DNA from: Gammaproteobacteria bacterium
Lineage (GTDB): Bacteria; Pseudomonadota; Gammaproteobacteria; Steroidobacterales; Steroidobacteraceae
Direction of reading: 5' to 3'
Length of the DNA stretch: 64,000 nucleotides
Assembly (NCBI GenBank): GCA_027459765.1
Contig: DAIDHD010000038.1
Location: 1 to 64,000, forward strand
The notes under the pieces were generated by a model. The model did no database searches, was not told the DNA's origin, and was given only the letters and a program-made list of their open reading frames with translations. Positions 1 through 8,909 of the stretch are shown piece after piece (the stretch's first letter is position 1; each line of letters starts with the position of its first letter). A program made the position numbers and the translations under genes.

Positions 1-1593
1 GTCGTAGTGGGCATTGGCCGAGTTCACGGTGTCCGCCGCATCGATGTACCAGTACAGGTTCTTCTCGAAGTGGTGTTTCCACGCGATCGTGTACATGTTC
101 GCGTAGTTATCCTTCGTGGTCGGATTGTAGTTGTGCTGTCCGCCCGGATCGCCCGGCGTGCTGGACGCGTGCGCCCAGCCGATGCTGACCTCGTCCTTCG
201 GCGAGAAGGTCTGCGTCGCGGCGAACCAGGTGCCGTGGCGCTGACGCTCGTTCTGGAACTCGAGGATGGCCGGCACGTAGCGGCGCAGGTCCTCGTAGAT
301 GCCCGAAACCTGCAGACCGAAGTCGAAGCTATATTGCACGCCAACCTTGGCCGCCGACTCGTTGGCCACGTCGCCCACGTAGCCGGGGCTGCCGGCCGCG
401 GCCGCGCCCGGGTACTCCGCAGCAAATGCGTTGTAGCCGTTCCAATCGAGCAGCGGCGACACGCCATTGCCTTGGCCAAGGTAGTAGCCGTAGATCGGAC
501 TGTTGGAGCCGATGCCGTCGCTGTTGCGGTTCACCGCCTTGTGCAATTCGTAGGCGGCGACCACGTACAGGGGGCCCTGTTCGTACTTCACGTCGACGCT
601 GTAGGCGTTGTCGAAGCCGCCGTCGTCGCAGGACAGCGGGAGGTTGCCGCTGCCCGGGGTGTTGCCGCCGTTGCAGTCCGGCGAGCCCGCTGACTGCACG
701 ATACTGTTGTTGGTACGGTTCTGGCCGGGCGAGAACAACACGTCGAAGCTGAACGCATTGGCGAACTTCGGCGATTCGTACCAGATGGAGTGATCGAGAC
801 GCGACCCGAACTCGACCCGGTTGTCGCCACCGGAGTTGCCCATGATGACCGCGTAGTCGCCGAGCATGCCGGAGAACGGATTCATGCGGTCGGTCGCCTT
901 CTTGTAGGGCGTGTAAGTCGTACCGATCTTGACCTTGCCCCAGGCGTTGCTGGAGAGGCCGACGAAGCTGTCGCCGTAACCGAGTCCACCCTTGGTCACG
1001 TTGGAGGTCGCGGTGTAACTGCCGGTAGTGCCGGGTGCGTTGGTGATCTGCGGCTGTACTTCGAGCTGATAGATCAGATCGACGCCCGTGCCGTAGATCC
1101 GGTGCGAGCCTCGGTAGCCCACCACCGACTTGTTGGTCGAGAAGTCCGGCATCCAGCCCACACGACCCTGCGGGCCGACCTTGGGACCGCCACTCGTCAC
1201 GAGCACGGCGCCGCCGTAAGGATTGTTCGGGTTGATCAACGCGTTCGGATACGCAACCAGCCCATCGATGCCCTTGGTGGTCTCGTCGATGGACACGTCG
1301 AGGGTGCCGTAGAAACCCTTGACGAATTTATCGAACTTGGGCTCCGACGAGGTCTCCTTGGAAGACTTCGTGCCCGTGGCCGCCGCCGCGACGGGCGCCG
1401 CCGCGGGCTTGCTCTCGAGCTGATCGACCTTGTTCTGCAGCGCCTGCATCTGCTGCATCATCGTGTGGATCTGGTCCTTGAGCGCCTTGGTATCGGTGGC
1501 GTCGTCCGCGTACACCGCACCGTTGAATGCGACGCTCGCCGTACAGGCGCCGAGCGCGGCCAGCACGGCCTTGGCCAATTTCGTGTTGGGCAT
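1..1593 (-). CDS. Gram-negative porin (3' end outside window)
   Basis: Outer-membrane beta-barrel porin, incomplete because the reading frame runs off the left edge (531 codons visible). Residues 1-29 form a signal peptide ending in a small-residue cleavage site (VYA/DD). Residues about 30-62 are a short heptad-like segment (KALKDQIHTMMQQMQALQNK), as in porins with an N-terminal coiled coil. The rest is Gly/Asn/Tyr/Ser-rich with alternating aromatic strands (YGTGVDLIYQLEVQP, GKVKIGTTYTPYKK) and few cysteines, typical of a 16-strand porin. It lies 129 bp downstream of the acyl-CoA synthetase gene on the same strand, so it may be the last gene of the Frc operon and serve substrate entry; that role is inferred. 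The ATG start is set by the signal peptide. Confidence 0.85.
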   Translation of the reverse strand, partial: MPNTKLAKAVLAALGACTASVAFNGAVYADDATDTKALKDQIHTMMQQMQALQNKVDQLESKPAAAPVAAAATGTKSSKETSSEPKFDKFVKGFYGTLDVSIDETTKGIDGLVAYPNALINPNNPYGGAVLVTSGGPKVGPQGRVGWMPDFSTNKSVVGYRGSHRIYGTGVDLIYQLEVQPQITNAPGTTGSYTATSNVTKGGLGYGDSFVGLSSNAWGKVKIGTTYTPYKKATDRMNPFSGMLGDYAVIMGNSGGDNRVEFGSRLDHSIWYESPKFANAFSFDVLFSPGQNRTNNSIVQSAGSPDCNGGNTPGSGNLPLSCDDGGFDNAYSVDVKYEQGPLYVVAAYELHKAVNRNSDGIGSNSPIYGYYLGQGNGVSPLLDWNGYNAFAAEYPGAAAAGSPGYVGDVANESAAKVGVQYSFDFGLQVSGIYEDLRRYVPAILEFQNERQRHGTWFAATQTFSPKDEVSIGWAHASSTPGDPGGQHNYNPTTKDNYANMYTIAWKHHFEKNLYWYIDAADTVNSANAHYD

Positions 1594-1722
1594 CGTTTGA
1601 TTCCTCGTGAAATGCGTTTGTTCGAATGCTTCTCGTCCACTCCCACCGGCCCTCGTCCCTGAGGGCGCCAACCGCGCATTTCCCTCCCCCATGCGCTACC
1701 GACAGAATATCCGCCGCGCAGA

Positions 1723-3894
1723 TCAGAGCGGCGGAATGAGTCCCGCTCCCCGCGCCCACTTGTATTTGGCGCCGAGCACCGCGACCGGAATCTCGGTCGA
1801 GTAAGCGTAGGCCGGAATGCCGTGCTGGTACAGGTACTCGGCGGCGGCCTCGACCTCGACGTCGCCGGCGAGCGAGGCCACCACGGGCTTCTCGATGCCC
1901 TTGGCCTTCATCTCCTCGACCACCTCGACCATCAATTTCGCGAACACCATCGGCGGCGTGATGATGGTGTGCCAGTAGCCGAGGATGAGCGCGTGGATGC
2001 GCGGGTCCTCGAGTCCGAGGCGTACGGTGTTCTGGTAAGTGGTCGGCGGCTCGCCTCCGGTGATGTCCACCGGATTGCCGGCCGCGCCGAACGGCGGGAT
2101 GAACTTGCGGAACGCCGCGTCCAGGTCCGCCGGCATGCTCATCAGGTTGAGGCCGTTGTCGACGCAGGCGTCGGAGAGCAGCACGCCGGAGCCGCCGGCA
2201 CCGGTGATGATGACCACGTTGTTGCCCTTCGGGGTCGGCAACACCGGGATGCCGCGCGCGAACTCCAGGAGGTCACGCAGCGACCGCGCGCGGATCACGC
2301 CCGACTGCTTGAACACGTCCTCGTAGATCTTGTCGTTGCCGGCGAGCGCGCCGGTGTGCGAACTCGCGGCGCGGGCGCCCATGCTGGTGCGGCCCGCCTT
2401 GAGCACGACAACCGGCTTCTTCTTCGAGACCCGCTTGGCGACTTCGGCGAAGGCGCGGCCGTCCTTCAGGTCCTCGAGGTGCTGGGCGATGATCTGGGTG
2501 TTGTCGTCCTGCTCGAAGAAGGCGAGCAGATCGTCTTCGTCGATGTCGGACTTGTTGCCCAGGCCGACGATGGCGGAGACGCCCATCTTGGCCGAGCGCG
2601 AGAAGCCGATGATGGCCATGCCGATGCCGCCGGACTGCGACGAGAGCGCCGCCTTGCCCTTGACGTCGTAGGCCGTGCAGAAAGTGGCGCAGAGATTGCT
2701 CGGGGTGTAGTAGAAGCCGTAGATGTTCGGCCCCATGAGCCGCACGCCGTACTTCTGCGCGATCTCAATGAGCTCCTGCTGGCCGGCGACGTTGCCGGTC
2801 TCGGCGAATCCCGACGGAATCAAGATGGCGCCGGCGATCTTCTTCTCGCCCACCTCGACGAGCGCCTGCGCGACGAACTTCGCTGGAATCGCGAACACCG
2901 CGACGTCGATCTCGCCGGGTACGTCCTTGACGCTCTTGTAGACCTTCTTGCCCAGGATCTCGTCGGCGGTCGGGTGGATGGGATAGATCGTTCCCTGGTA
3001 GCCGCCGTTGATCAGGTTCTTCATCACCGAATTGCCGATCTTGCCGTTCTCGGCGGAGGCGCCGATCACCGCCACCGCCTTCGGCTTCATGATGCGGTTC
3101 ATCGCCGCCACGATCTGCTCGGTTTTGGGCCGCGGCCGCGCCGGCGCGGGCTTGAAGTCGAGCACGATGCGCACGTCCGCGGCGGTCGCGCTCTTCTCGG
3201 TGGCGAATACGGGATTCAAGTCGAGTTCGGCGATTTCCGGGAAGTCCGCCACCAGCGTCGAGACGCGCTCGATCATGCCGGCGAGGGCGTCCCGGTCGAC
3301 GGGCTTGGCGCCGCGCACGCCCTTGAGTATCTCCGCCGCGGCGATGCCGTCGAGCATTGAAAGCGCGTCCTCGCGGCTCGCGGGCGCGAGACGGAAGGTG
3401 ATGTCCTTGAGCACCTCGACCAGCACGCCGCCCAGGCCGAACGCGACCAGTTTGCCGAACGCGGGGTCGGTGACGGCGCCGATGATGACCTCCTGGCCGC
3501 CGGCGAGCATCTGCTGCACCTGCACGCCGTGGATGTCGGCCTTGGCATCGTACTTGCGGGCGTTCGCCGTGATGGTCGCGAACGCCTCGCGCGCGGCCTC
3601 GGCGGACTTCACGCCGACGATGACACCGCCCGCCTCGGTCTTGTGCAGGATCTGCGGCGAGACGATCTTCATCACCACCGGAAAGCCGATCGAAGCGGCC
3701 AGGCTCGCGGCCTCGTCGGCGGTCTTGGCGACGCCCTCCTTCGGGATCGCGATGCCGTAGGCCTCGCACACGCCGCGGGCCTCGGGCGCCGTCAGCGAGT
3801 CGCGCCCGGCGGACTTGGCCGCATCGAGGATGCGGCGTACCGCGGTCTTGTCGGCCCCGTCGAGCCGCTGCGCGGCGTTGTGTTCGTGTTTCAT
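1723..3894 (-). CDS. acyl-CoA synthetase, ADP-forming (ATP-grasp/CoA-binding/ligase)
   Basis: 723-aa protein of the ADP-forming acetyl-CoA synthetase family, which makes acyl-CoA from acid, CoA and ATP through a phosphohistidine. Domain order is ATP-grasp (about 30-250), CoA-binding Rossmann (about 265-360; AVIGASAENGKIGNSV) and succinyl-CoA-ligase-like (about 400-560). The phospho-acceptor motif SSHTGALAG places the catalytic His at 513. I chose the ATG at 3894 because a GAGG site lies 8 nt upstream and the N-terminus starts cleanly; an ATG further out at 3987 would overlap frc. It begins 10 bp after frc and so is co-transcribed. The likely role is priming the cycle by making the first CoA thioester (oxalyl-, formyl- or 2-hydroxyacyl-CoA); the substrate cannot be read from the sequence. 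Confidence 0.88.
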   Translation of the reverse strand: MKHEHNAAQRLDGADKTAVRRILDAAKSAGRDSLTAPEARGVCEAYGIAIPKEGVAKTADEAASLAASIGFPVVMKIVSPQILHKTEAGGVIVGVKSAEAAREAFATITANARKYDAKADIHGVQVQQMLAGGQEVIIGAVTDPAFGKLVAFGLGGVLVEVLKDITFRLAPASREDALSMLDGIAAAEILKGVRGAKPVDRDALAGMIERVSTLVADFPEIAELDLNPVFATEKSATAADVRIVLDFKPAPARPRPKTEQIVAAMNRIMKPKAVAVIGASAENGKIGNSVMKNLINGGYQGTIYPIHPTADEILGKKVYKSVKDVPGEIDVAVFAIPAKFVAQALVEVGEKKIAGAILIPSGFAETGNVAGQQELIEIAQKYGVRLMGPNIYGFYYTPSNLCATFCTAYDVKGKAALSSQSGGIGMAIIGFSRSAKMGVSAIVGLGNKSDIDEDDLLAFFEQDDNTQIIAQHLEDLKDGRAFAEVAKRVSKKKPVVVLKAGRTSMGARAASSHTGALAGNDKIYEDVFKQSGVIRARSLRDLLEFARGIPVLPTPKGNNVVIITGAGGSGVLLSDACVDNGLNLMSMPADLDAAFRKFIPPFGAAGNPVDITGGEPPTTYQNTVRLGLEDPRIHALILGYWHTIITPPMVFAKLMVEVVEEMKAKGIEKPVVASLAGDVEVEAAAEYLYQHGIPAYAYSTEIPVAVLGAKYKWARGAGLIPPL

Positions 3895-3904
3895 GGAATT
3901 TTCC

Positions 3905-5152
3905 TCAAATGACCTTGTTGGACTTGAGCGACTCGATGTCGGAGCGCGTGTAGCCGATTTCCGCCAGGATCTCCTCGGTGTGCTCACCGAGCAGGGGCGA
4001 GCGCTTCACGTCCGTGGGGCTGTCGCTCAGCTTGATGGGATTGCCGACGGAGAGGTATTTGCCTCGCGTCGGATGATCGACCTCGACGACCGTGCCGGTC
4101 TTGCGCAGCGAGGGTTCGTGCGCGATTTCCTGCATGGAGAGAATCGGGCCGCAGGGAATGTCGTACTGGTTGAGGATGTCCATCGCCTCGAACTTGGTCT
4201 TGGTGGCGGTCCACTCCTCGACGGCGGCGAACACCTCCTTCAGGCGCGGCAGACGCGCTTCAGGGGTGGCGTAGTCGGGATCGGTGATCCAGGACTCCTT
4301 GCCGATGACCTTGCAGATCTCCTTCCACACCGGCGCCTGGGTGATGAAGTAGAGATAGGCGTTGGGATCGGTCTCCCAGCCCTTGCACTTGACGATGCTG
4401 CCGGGCTGGCCGCCACCGGAGGCGTTGCCGGCGCGCGGCACCGCCGCGCCGAACTTGCCGTTCGGATACTGCGGGTACTCCTTCATCACGCCGTTGCGCT
4501 CGAGGCGCTGCTGATCGCGCAGCTTCACGCGACAGAGGTTCAGCACGCCGTCCTGCATCGCGCACTGCACGCGCTGTCCGCGGCCGCTGGTCTGGCGCTG
4601 ATAGAGCGCGGTGACGATGCCGAGCGCGAGGTGCAGACCCGTGCCGCTGTCGCCGATCTGCGCGCCGGTCACGAGCGGCGGGCCGTCGTCGAACCCGGTG
4701 GTGGATGCCGAGCCGCCGGCGCACTGCGCCACGTTCTCGTACACCTTGCAGTCCTCGTACGGTCCCGGCCCGAAGCCCTTGATGGAGGCGACGATCATGC
4801 GCGGGTTGAGCGCCTGGATGCGCTCCCAGGAGAAGCCCATGCGGTCCAGCGCGCCCGGCGCGAAGTTCTCCACCAGCACGTCACAACGCTTGATCAGCTT
4901 CTCGAGGACCTGCTTGCCCTGCTCGCTCTTGGTGTCGAGCGTCACCGAACGCTTGTTGTGGTTGAGCATGGTGAAGTAGAGGCTGTCGACACCCGGAATG
5001 TCGCGCAATTGCTCGCGCGTGATGTCGCCGGTGCCGGCCTTCTCCACCTTGATCACGTCCGCCCCGAACCACGCCAGGAGCTGCGTGCACGTGGGACCCG
5101 ACTGCACGTGCGTGAAGTCGAGGATCCGCACTCCCTCCAATGCCTTACCCAT
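3905..5152 (-). CDS. frc: formyl-CoA:oxalate CoA-transferase (class III, CaiB/BaiF)
   Basis: 415-aa class III CoA-transferase. It reads closely like Oxalobacter Frc over its whole length: [10 protein letters not shown] with Gln17, [31 protein letters not shown], the catalytic Asp at 168 ([11 protein letters not shown]) and the glycine loop ASGGGQPG (245-251), then KCKGWETD. These enzymes move CoA from formyl-CoA to an incoming acid, normally oxalate, releasing formate. The protein is about 13 residues shorter than the 428-aa Oxalobacter enzyme, mostly just before the glycine loop, where residues that shape the acceptor pocket sit. It is 25 bp downstream of the ThDP enzyme and 10 bp upstream of the acyl-CoA synthetase. 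Another 2-hydroxy or dicarboxylic acid as acceptor remains possible. Confidence 0.9.
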   Translation of the reverse strand: MGKALEGVRILDFTHVQSGPTCTQLLAWFGADVIKVEKAGTGDITREQLRDIPGVDSLYFTMLNHNKRSVTLDTKSEQGKQVLEKLIKRCDVLVENFAPGALDRMGFSWERIQALNPRMIVASIKGFGPGPYEDCKVYENVAQCAGGSASTTGFDDGPPLVTGAQIGDSGTGLHLALGIVTALYQRQTSGRGQRVQCAMQDGVLNLCRVKLRDQQRLERNGVMKEYPQYPNGKFGAAVPRAGNASGGGQPGSIVKCKGWETDPNAYLYFITQAPVWKEICKVIGKESWITDPDYATPEARLPRLKEVFAAVEEWTATKTKFEAMDILNQYDIPCGPILSMQEIAHEPSLRKTGTVVEVDHPTRGKYLSVGNPIKLSDSPTDVKRSPLLGEHTEEILAEIGYTRSDIESLKSNKVI

Positions 5153-5177
5153 GAATGCTCACTCCCCGCGGGCCGGA

Positions 5178-6935
5178 TTACTTGTACATCGTCTGGTTCT
5201 TGGTTCCCGGCGCGTATTCGCGCGGGTCCACCCAGATGTTCACCACCGCGCACTTGCGAAGCTTGGCCACCGACTCGCGGGCACGTTGCAACGCCGCGGC
5301 GATGTGCGCCGGATCGCGTACTTCCTCGCCGTAGCCGCCCAGCATCTCGGCGAACTTGCCAAACGGCACGTCGCCGAGCAGGTTGCCGACGTTGCCGCGC
5401 TGGTCGCCGTACTTCGCGAGCTGACCGTAGCGGATCTGGTTCATGGCCGAGTTGTTGCCAATCACGGCCACATACGGCACGCCGAAGCGGTTGGCCGTCT
5501 CCATGTCGAAGGCGGTCATGCCGAAGGAACCGTCGCCGTAGTAGCAGACGACTTCCTTGGAGGGATTGGCGAGGCCCGCCGCGATGGCGAAGCCGGTGCC
5601 GACGCCGAGGGAGCCGAGCGCGCCGGGGTCCATCCACTGCCCGGGCCGGCGCGGTCGCACCGCCTGCGCCGAGATGGTCACCACGTCGCCGCCGTCACCG
5701 ATGTAGATGGTGTCGTCGCGCAGGAACTCGTTGAGTTCGTAGGCGACCCGGTACGGGTGGATCGGCATGGAGTTGGACTTGAACAGCGGCATGAGCTTCT
5801 CCGTGGCGACGCCCTCGGCGTCGGAGAGCGTCTTCAGCCACTGCTTGCGCAACTGCCGCTTGTCGTTCTTGATCCGCCCGGTGGCGGCCTTGAGCACCGC
5901 GTCGAGGATGGCGCCGGGGTGGCCCACCAGCCCCAGGTCGATGTCGCGGTTCTTGCCCACGGTGCGGTAGTCCATGTCGATCTGCACGAGCTTCAGATCC
6001 TTGCTGATGCGCTTGCCGTAGCCCATGCGGAAATCGAACGGCGTGCCGACGATGATCAGCAGGTCGGCGCTCGCAAACGCCTGCGAGCGCGTACGGTCGA
6101 AGTGGTGCGGATCGCCGGGCGGCAGGAGGCCGCGGCTCGCGCCGTTGAAGTAGCCCGGAATGTCGAGGCCGCGCAGCAGCGCCACCGCCTCCTCGTGGCC
6201 GCGCGCCGTCCACACCTGCTGGCCGTAGAGAATGGCCGGGCGTTCGGAGTCGACCAGCCAATCGGCGAGCTTCTGAATGTCGGCCGGATCGCCGATCGAG
6301 TGCGTGGAGGCGCGGTAGTGGCCGGGCTTCGGGATCACCGCCTTGGCGAGGTCGACCTCACGGTCGAGCACGTCGCGCGGTATCTCGAGGTATACCGGGC
6401 CGGGCGCGCCATTGAAGGCTTCGCGCGCGGCCATGGAGACCATGTCGGCCACCCGCTCCGTGCTCGGAATGGAGGCGGCGAACTTGGTGATGGGGCTCAT
6501 CATGTCGACGTGCGGCAGATCCTGCAGCGAGCCCATCTTGTGCTGCGACAGCGAACCCTGGCCGCCGATGTGCAGGATGGGGCTCTCGGAGCGGAACGCG
6601 GTGGCGACGCCGGTCACGGCGTTGGTGCAACCGGGGCCGGCGGTGGTCACCACGCAGCCGAGCTTGCCGGTCTGGCGCGCATAGCCATCGGCGGCGTGCG
6701 CCGCGACCTGCTCGTGGCGCACGTCGATGATGCGGATGCCCTCGTCGACGCAACCGTCGTAGATGTCGATGATGTGCCCGCCGCAGAGCGTGAAGATGGT
6801 GTCCACGCCCTCGTTCTTCAGGGCCTTGGCGACCAGGTGGCCGCCTGACACGATGCCCGCGTCGCGGCTCTTGCGCTGCAGGGTGTCGTCGGCGGTATTG
6901 GACTTCGGGTTCTGGACGGGATTGACGGTAGCCAT
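5178..6935 (-). CDS. ThDP-dependent oxalyl-CoA decarboxylase / 2-hydroxyacyl-CoA lyase family enzyme
   Basis: 585-aa thiamine-diphosphate enzyme with the three usual domains: Pyr domain (about 28-200) with the catalytic Glu75 in VRHEQVAAHAADGYAR, central domain (about 215-350), and PP domain with the ThDP/Mg motif GDGS (467-470) ending at NN (494-495). ATG at 6935 follows GGAGG. Context (OFA antiporter upstream, Frc downstream) suggests oxalyl-CoA decarboxylase. However, canonical Oxc has a Tyr-Glu pair (GDYEEMDQ) where this protein has SLSQHKMGSLQDLPH, and the C-terminal tail (REYAPGTKNQTMYK) also differs. It may be a 2-hydroxyacyl-CoA lyase splitting its substrate into formyl-CoA and an aldehyde or ketone. 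Class assignment is firm, exact substrate is not. Confidence 0.85.
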   Translation of the reverse strand: MATVNPVQNPKSNTADDTLQRKSRDAGIVSGGHLVAKALKNEGVDTIFTLCGGHIIDIYDGCVDEGIRIIDVRHEQVAAHAADGYARQTGKLGCVVTTAGPGCTNAVTGVATAFRSESPILHIGGQGSLSQHKMGSLQDLPHVDMMSPITKFAASIPSTERVADMVSMAAREAFNGAPGPVYLEIPRDVLDREVDLAKAVIPKPGHYRASTHSIGDPADIQKLADWLVDSERPAILYGQQVWTARGHEEAVALLRGLDIPGYFNGASRGLLPPGDPHHFDRTRSQAFASADLLIIVGTPFDFRMGYGKRISKDLKLVQIDMDYRTVGKNRDIDLGLVGHPGAILDAVLKAATGRIKNDKRQLRKQWLKTLSDAEGVATEKLMPLFKSNSMPIHPYRVAYELNEFLRDDTIYIGDGGDVVTISAQAVRPRRPGQWMDPGALGSLGVGTGFAIAAGLANPSKEVVCYYGDGSFGMTAFDMETANRFGVPYVAVIGNNSAMNQIRYGQLAKYGDQRGNVGNLLGDVPFGKFAEMLGGYGEEVRDPAHIAAALQRARESVAKLRKCAVVNIWVDPREYAPGTKNQTMYK

Positions 6936-6952
6936 GATGCCTCCAACTACGT

Positions 6953-7003
6953 GAGACTCTCCTCCGGCGGGCGCTGCCGCCCGGCCCGCCGGAGAAGGGT
7001 CTC
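6953..7003 (-). other. intercistronic hairpin between antiporter and ThDP genes
   Basis: Two 20-nt arms (6953-6972 and 6984-7003) are inverted repeats with only two mismatches around an 11-nt GC-rich loop. In the minus-strand mRNA this gives a very stable stem in the 100-bp gap after the antiporter stop and before the SD of the ThDP gene. No U-run follows, so it is more likely an mRNA-processing or 3'-end-stabilising hairpin, or an attenuator, than a simple intrinsic terminator. Confidence 0.6.
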
Positions 7004-7035
7004 GTTCACGGTTTGTGGTTCAGGAAAGGTGCAAG

Positions 7036-8349
7036 TCAGGTGGTCCGGGTGCCGGCGACGGCTCCCGCCGCGGCGCCGACGACGTCGCGGGTCTTGGCAA
7101 AATGCTTCACGCGCATCGGCTTCAGCACGAACAGCGCCAAAAGGCCGGCGATCACGTTGAAGGCCACGAACAGGGAAAACACCGAACCCCAGCCATGCGC
7201 CTTGGCAATGCCGGCGGCGATCGGCACGAGCAGCGAGCCGGCACCCTTGGCGGTGTAGAGCATGCCGGCGTTCGAGGCGGCGTACTTGGCACCGAAGGTG
7301 TCACCCTGGGTCGCGGGGAAGAGACTGAAGATCTCGCCGTAGACGCCGAAGTACAGCGCGGTGACGAGCACGAACACCACCGGGTTCGCTCCCGACTGGC
7401 TCAAGGTGAACAGCGCCGCGGCGCCGACGAAGAAGGCGATCGCCATGGTGTACTCGCGGCCGATTTGATCGGACAGCCAACCGAAGAACGGGCGACCGAC
7501 GCCGTCGAAGATGCGGTTCAGCGACAGCGCGAAGGTCAGCGCGGGCAGCGCGAAGCCGAACAACTCCACCGGCACCTTGTCGATCTTCAGGTCCTTGGCG
7601 ATCGGCGCCATGGAGGCCGCCATGGTCAGGCCGCCGGCGGCGATCAGCACGAACATGACGTACAGCACGTAGAACACCGGGCTCTTGAGCACCTCGGATG
7701 GGGTGTAGCCGTAGGCGCTCTGGCTGGCCTTGGGCTTGGCCGCCGCCACCATGTCTGCCGGCGCGACCAGGAGCAGGAACGACAGCACGATCACGATACC
7801 GCCCTGGATCAGGCCGAAGTTGAAGAAGGCCGCTTCATATCCGGAAGAGGCGATCATCGTGGAGATGGGGCCGATGGTGATCGCCGCGCCGGCGCCGAAG
7901 CCCGCCGCGGTGATGCCCGCCGCGAGACCGCGGCGGCCGGGGAACCACTTCAGCGCGTTGCCGACGCAGGTGCCGTAGACGCAACCCGTGCCGATGCCAC
8001 CGAGAGCGGCCGCGAAATAGAGTACGCCGAGTGAAGTCGCATAGGAGTTCACGACCCAGGCGAGACCGACCAGGACCCCGCCTCCGAACACCACCCAGCG
8101 CGGTCCGAAGCGATCGACCAGGTAACCCTCGACGGGGATGAGCCAAGTCTCGATGAGCACGAAGGTGCTGAAGGCCACCTGGATGGCCGCCCGGCCCCAG
8201 TGATACTTGGTGTCGATCGGGTTGACGAACAGCGTCCAGCCATATTGCAGGTTCGCGACGCAGGCCATGCAGAGCACGCCGATGATGAGCTGGACCCACG
8301 GATTGGCGAGCGCCGAGGCGGATTGACGGGTATTGACCGAGCTATTCAT
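7036..8349 (-). CDS. OFA-family MFS transporter (oxalate/formate antiporter-like)
   Basis: 437-aa inner-membrane protein with 12 hydrophobic segments, of the oxalate/formate antiporter (OFA) family of MFS carriers. Family markers: WTLFVNPI in helix 1, YLVDRFGPR between helices 2 and 3, YGTCVGNALKWFP in helix 4, and GRPFFGWLSDQIGR in helix 8. The two charged residues that bind oxalate in Oxalobacter OxlT (Arg272, Lys355) correspond to Arg286 (GVGRPFFG) and Lys368 (LYTAKGAGS). It probably exchanges the substrate acid for formate made by the downstream enzymes. It is first in the operon, with a GGGGAG site before the ATG at 8349. The substrate could be oxalate or a related carboxylate. Confidence 0.85.
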   Translation of the reverse strand: MNSSVNTRQSASALANPWVQLIIGVLCMACVANLQYGWTLFVNPIDTKYHWGRAAIQVAFSTFVLIETWLIPVEGYLVDRFGPRWVVFGGGVLVGLAWVVNSYATSLGVLYFAAALGGIGTGCVYGTCVGNALKWFPGRRGLAAGITAAGFGAGAAITIGPISTMIASSGYEAAFFNFGLIQGGIVIVLSFLLLVAPADMVAAAKPKASQSAYGYTPSEVLKSPVFYVLYVMFVLIAAGGLTMAASMAPIAKDLKIDKVPVELFGFALPALTFALSLNRIFDGVGRPFFGWLSDQIGREYTMAIAFFVGAAALFTLSQSGANPVVFVLVTALYFGVYGEIFSLFPATQGDTFGAKYAASNAGMLYTAKGAGSLLVPIAAGIAKAHGWGSVFSLFVAFNVIAGLLALFVLKPMRVKHFAKTRDVVGAAAGAVAGTRTT

Positions 8350-8658
8350 TGCAACTCCCCTGGAGATATTTGGATTCGCCGGCTTTTTCTAGGATGCGAA
8401 CACGCGCCACCGCAGAGCATCGGGCGCCGCGGTGCGCGAGGTGTAGACGGACGTTTCGGAGCAACGACTGGATACGGAGGTCGCGAGCGACGCGACGAAG
8501 ACGAGGTACGAAGGGGTGGCCGACGTGCTCACGCAATCACGGCGCGTTGAAACGCGTTCCGAGCCAGCCACTGATGGCGCCTAACCGGCAAATCCATCTC
8601 TTCAACCCCCTAGCGTGTCTACACATGACGCCCCGTTCATGACGGTAGCTTTATTGTT

Positions 8659-8670
8659 GTCTGGTATACC
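8659..8670 (+). promoter_or_regulatory. candidate FadR-type operator, site 1
   Basis: GTCTGGTATACC contains the perfect palindrome GGTATACC, a half-site type common for FCD/FadR-subfamily GntR regulators. It overlaps the -10 and start region of the antiporter promoter, a repressor-like position, and matches 10 of 12 bases with the inverted site before the regulator gene at 9173-9184. Confidence 0.5.
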
Positions 8671-8697
8671 GTATATGAAGACAAAAAGAACTGTCAA
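8670..8697 (-). promoter_or_regulatory. sigma70 promoter for the antiporter-ThDP-frc operon
   Basis: On the minus strand a perfect TTGACA (8692-8697) is followed after 16 nt by TATACG (8670-8675), a good -35/-10 pair in the AT-rich stretch. The -10 runs directly into the GGTATACC palindrome. It directs transcription towards the antiporter gene at 8349. Confidence 0.55.
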
Positions 8698-8909
8698 CGC
8701 AGTGATACATGATCAGAATTCACCCGAATACATGAAAATTATTTGATCATCACGGAAACAATATCAGCCATAGCTGGTACCTGAAATGTAATATATCACC
8801 AGGATCTCGGTGGCGATGCATGCGTGATGAACGCCTTCATCGGCGCGCCGAGCCACTCGATCCATCCCTCACACCACGGACACGACGTGTCCCCGGAAGG
8901 CCCAAAATC

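Larger units (their letters stand above)
8350..8909. other. divergent regulatory region of the Frc operon
   Basis: About 560 bp without a convincing gene. The half near the antiporter (8350-8600) is GC-rich leader, while 8640-8800 is distinctly AT-rich, unlike the rest of the window, and contains the antiporter promoter and a candidate operator. An inverted TGATCA pair (8710-8715 and 8744-8749) sits within the AT-rich part. The predicted antiporter mRNA has a long leader of about 310 nt; I recognise no riboswitch in it. Confidence 0.6.

Noticed and set aside
4998-6848. 616-aa open frame on the plus strand
   Set aside because: Antisense to the ThDP enzyme and frc; composition is that of a complementary shadow with no motif.
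5178-6935. Naming the ThDP gene oxc outright
   Set aside because: Context supports it, but the Tyr-Glu active-site pair and C-terminal region of known Oxc are not seen, so only the family is assigned.
8350-8640. Riboswitch in the long antiporter leader
   Set aside because: No recognisable conserved core; only GC-rich sequence without clear paired elements.
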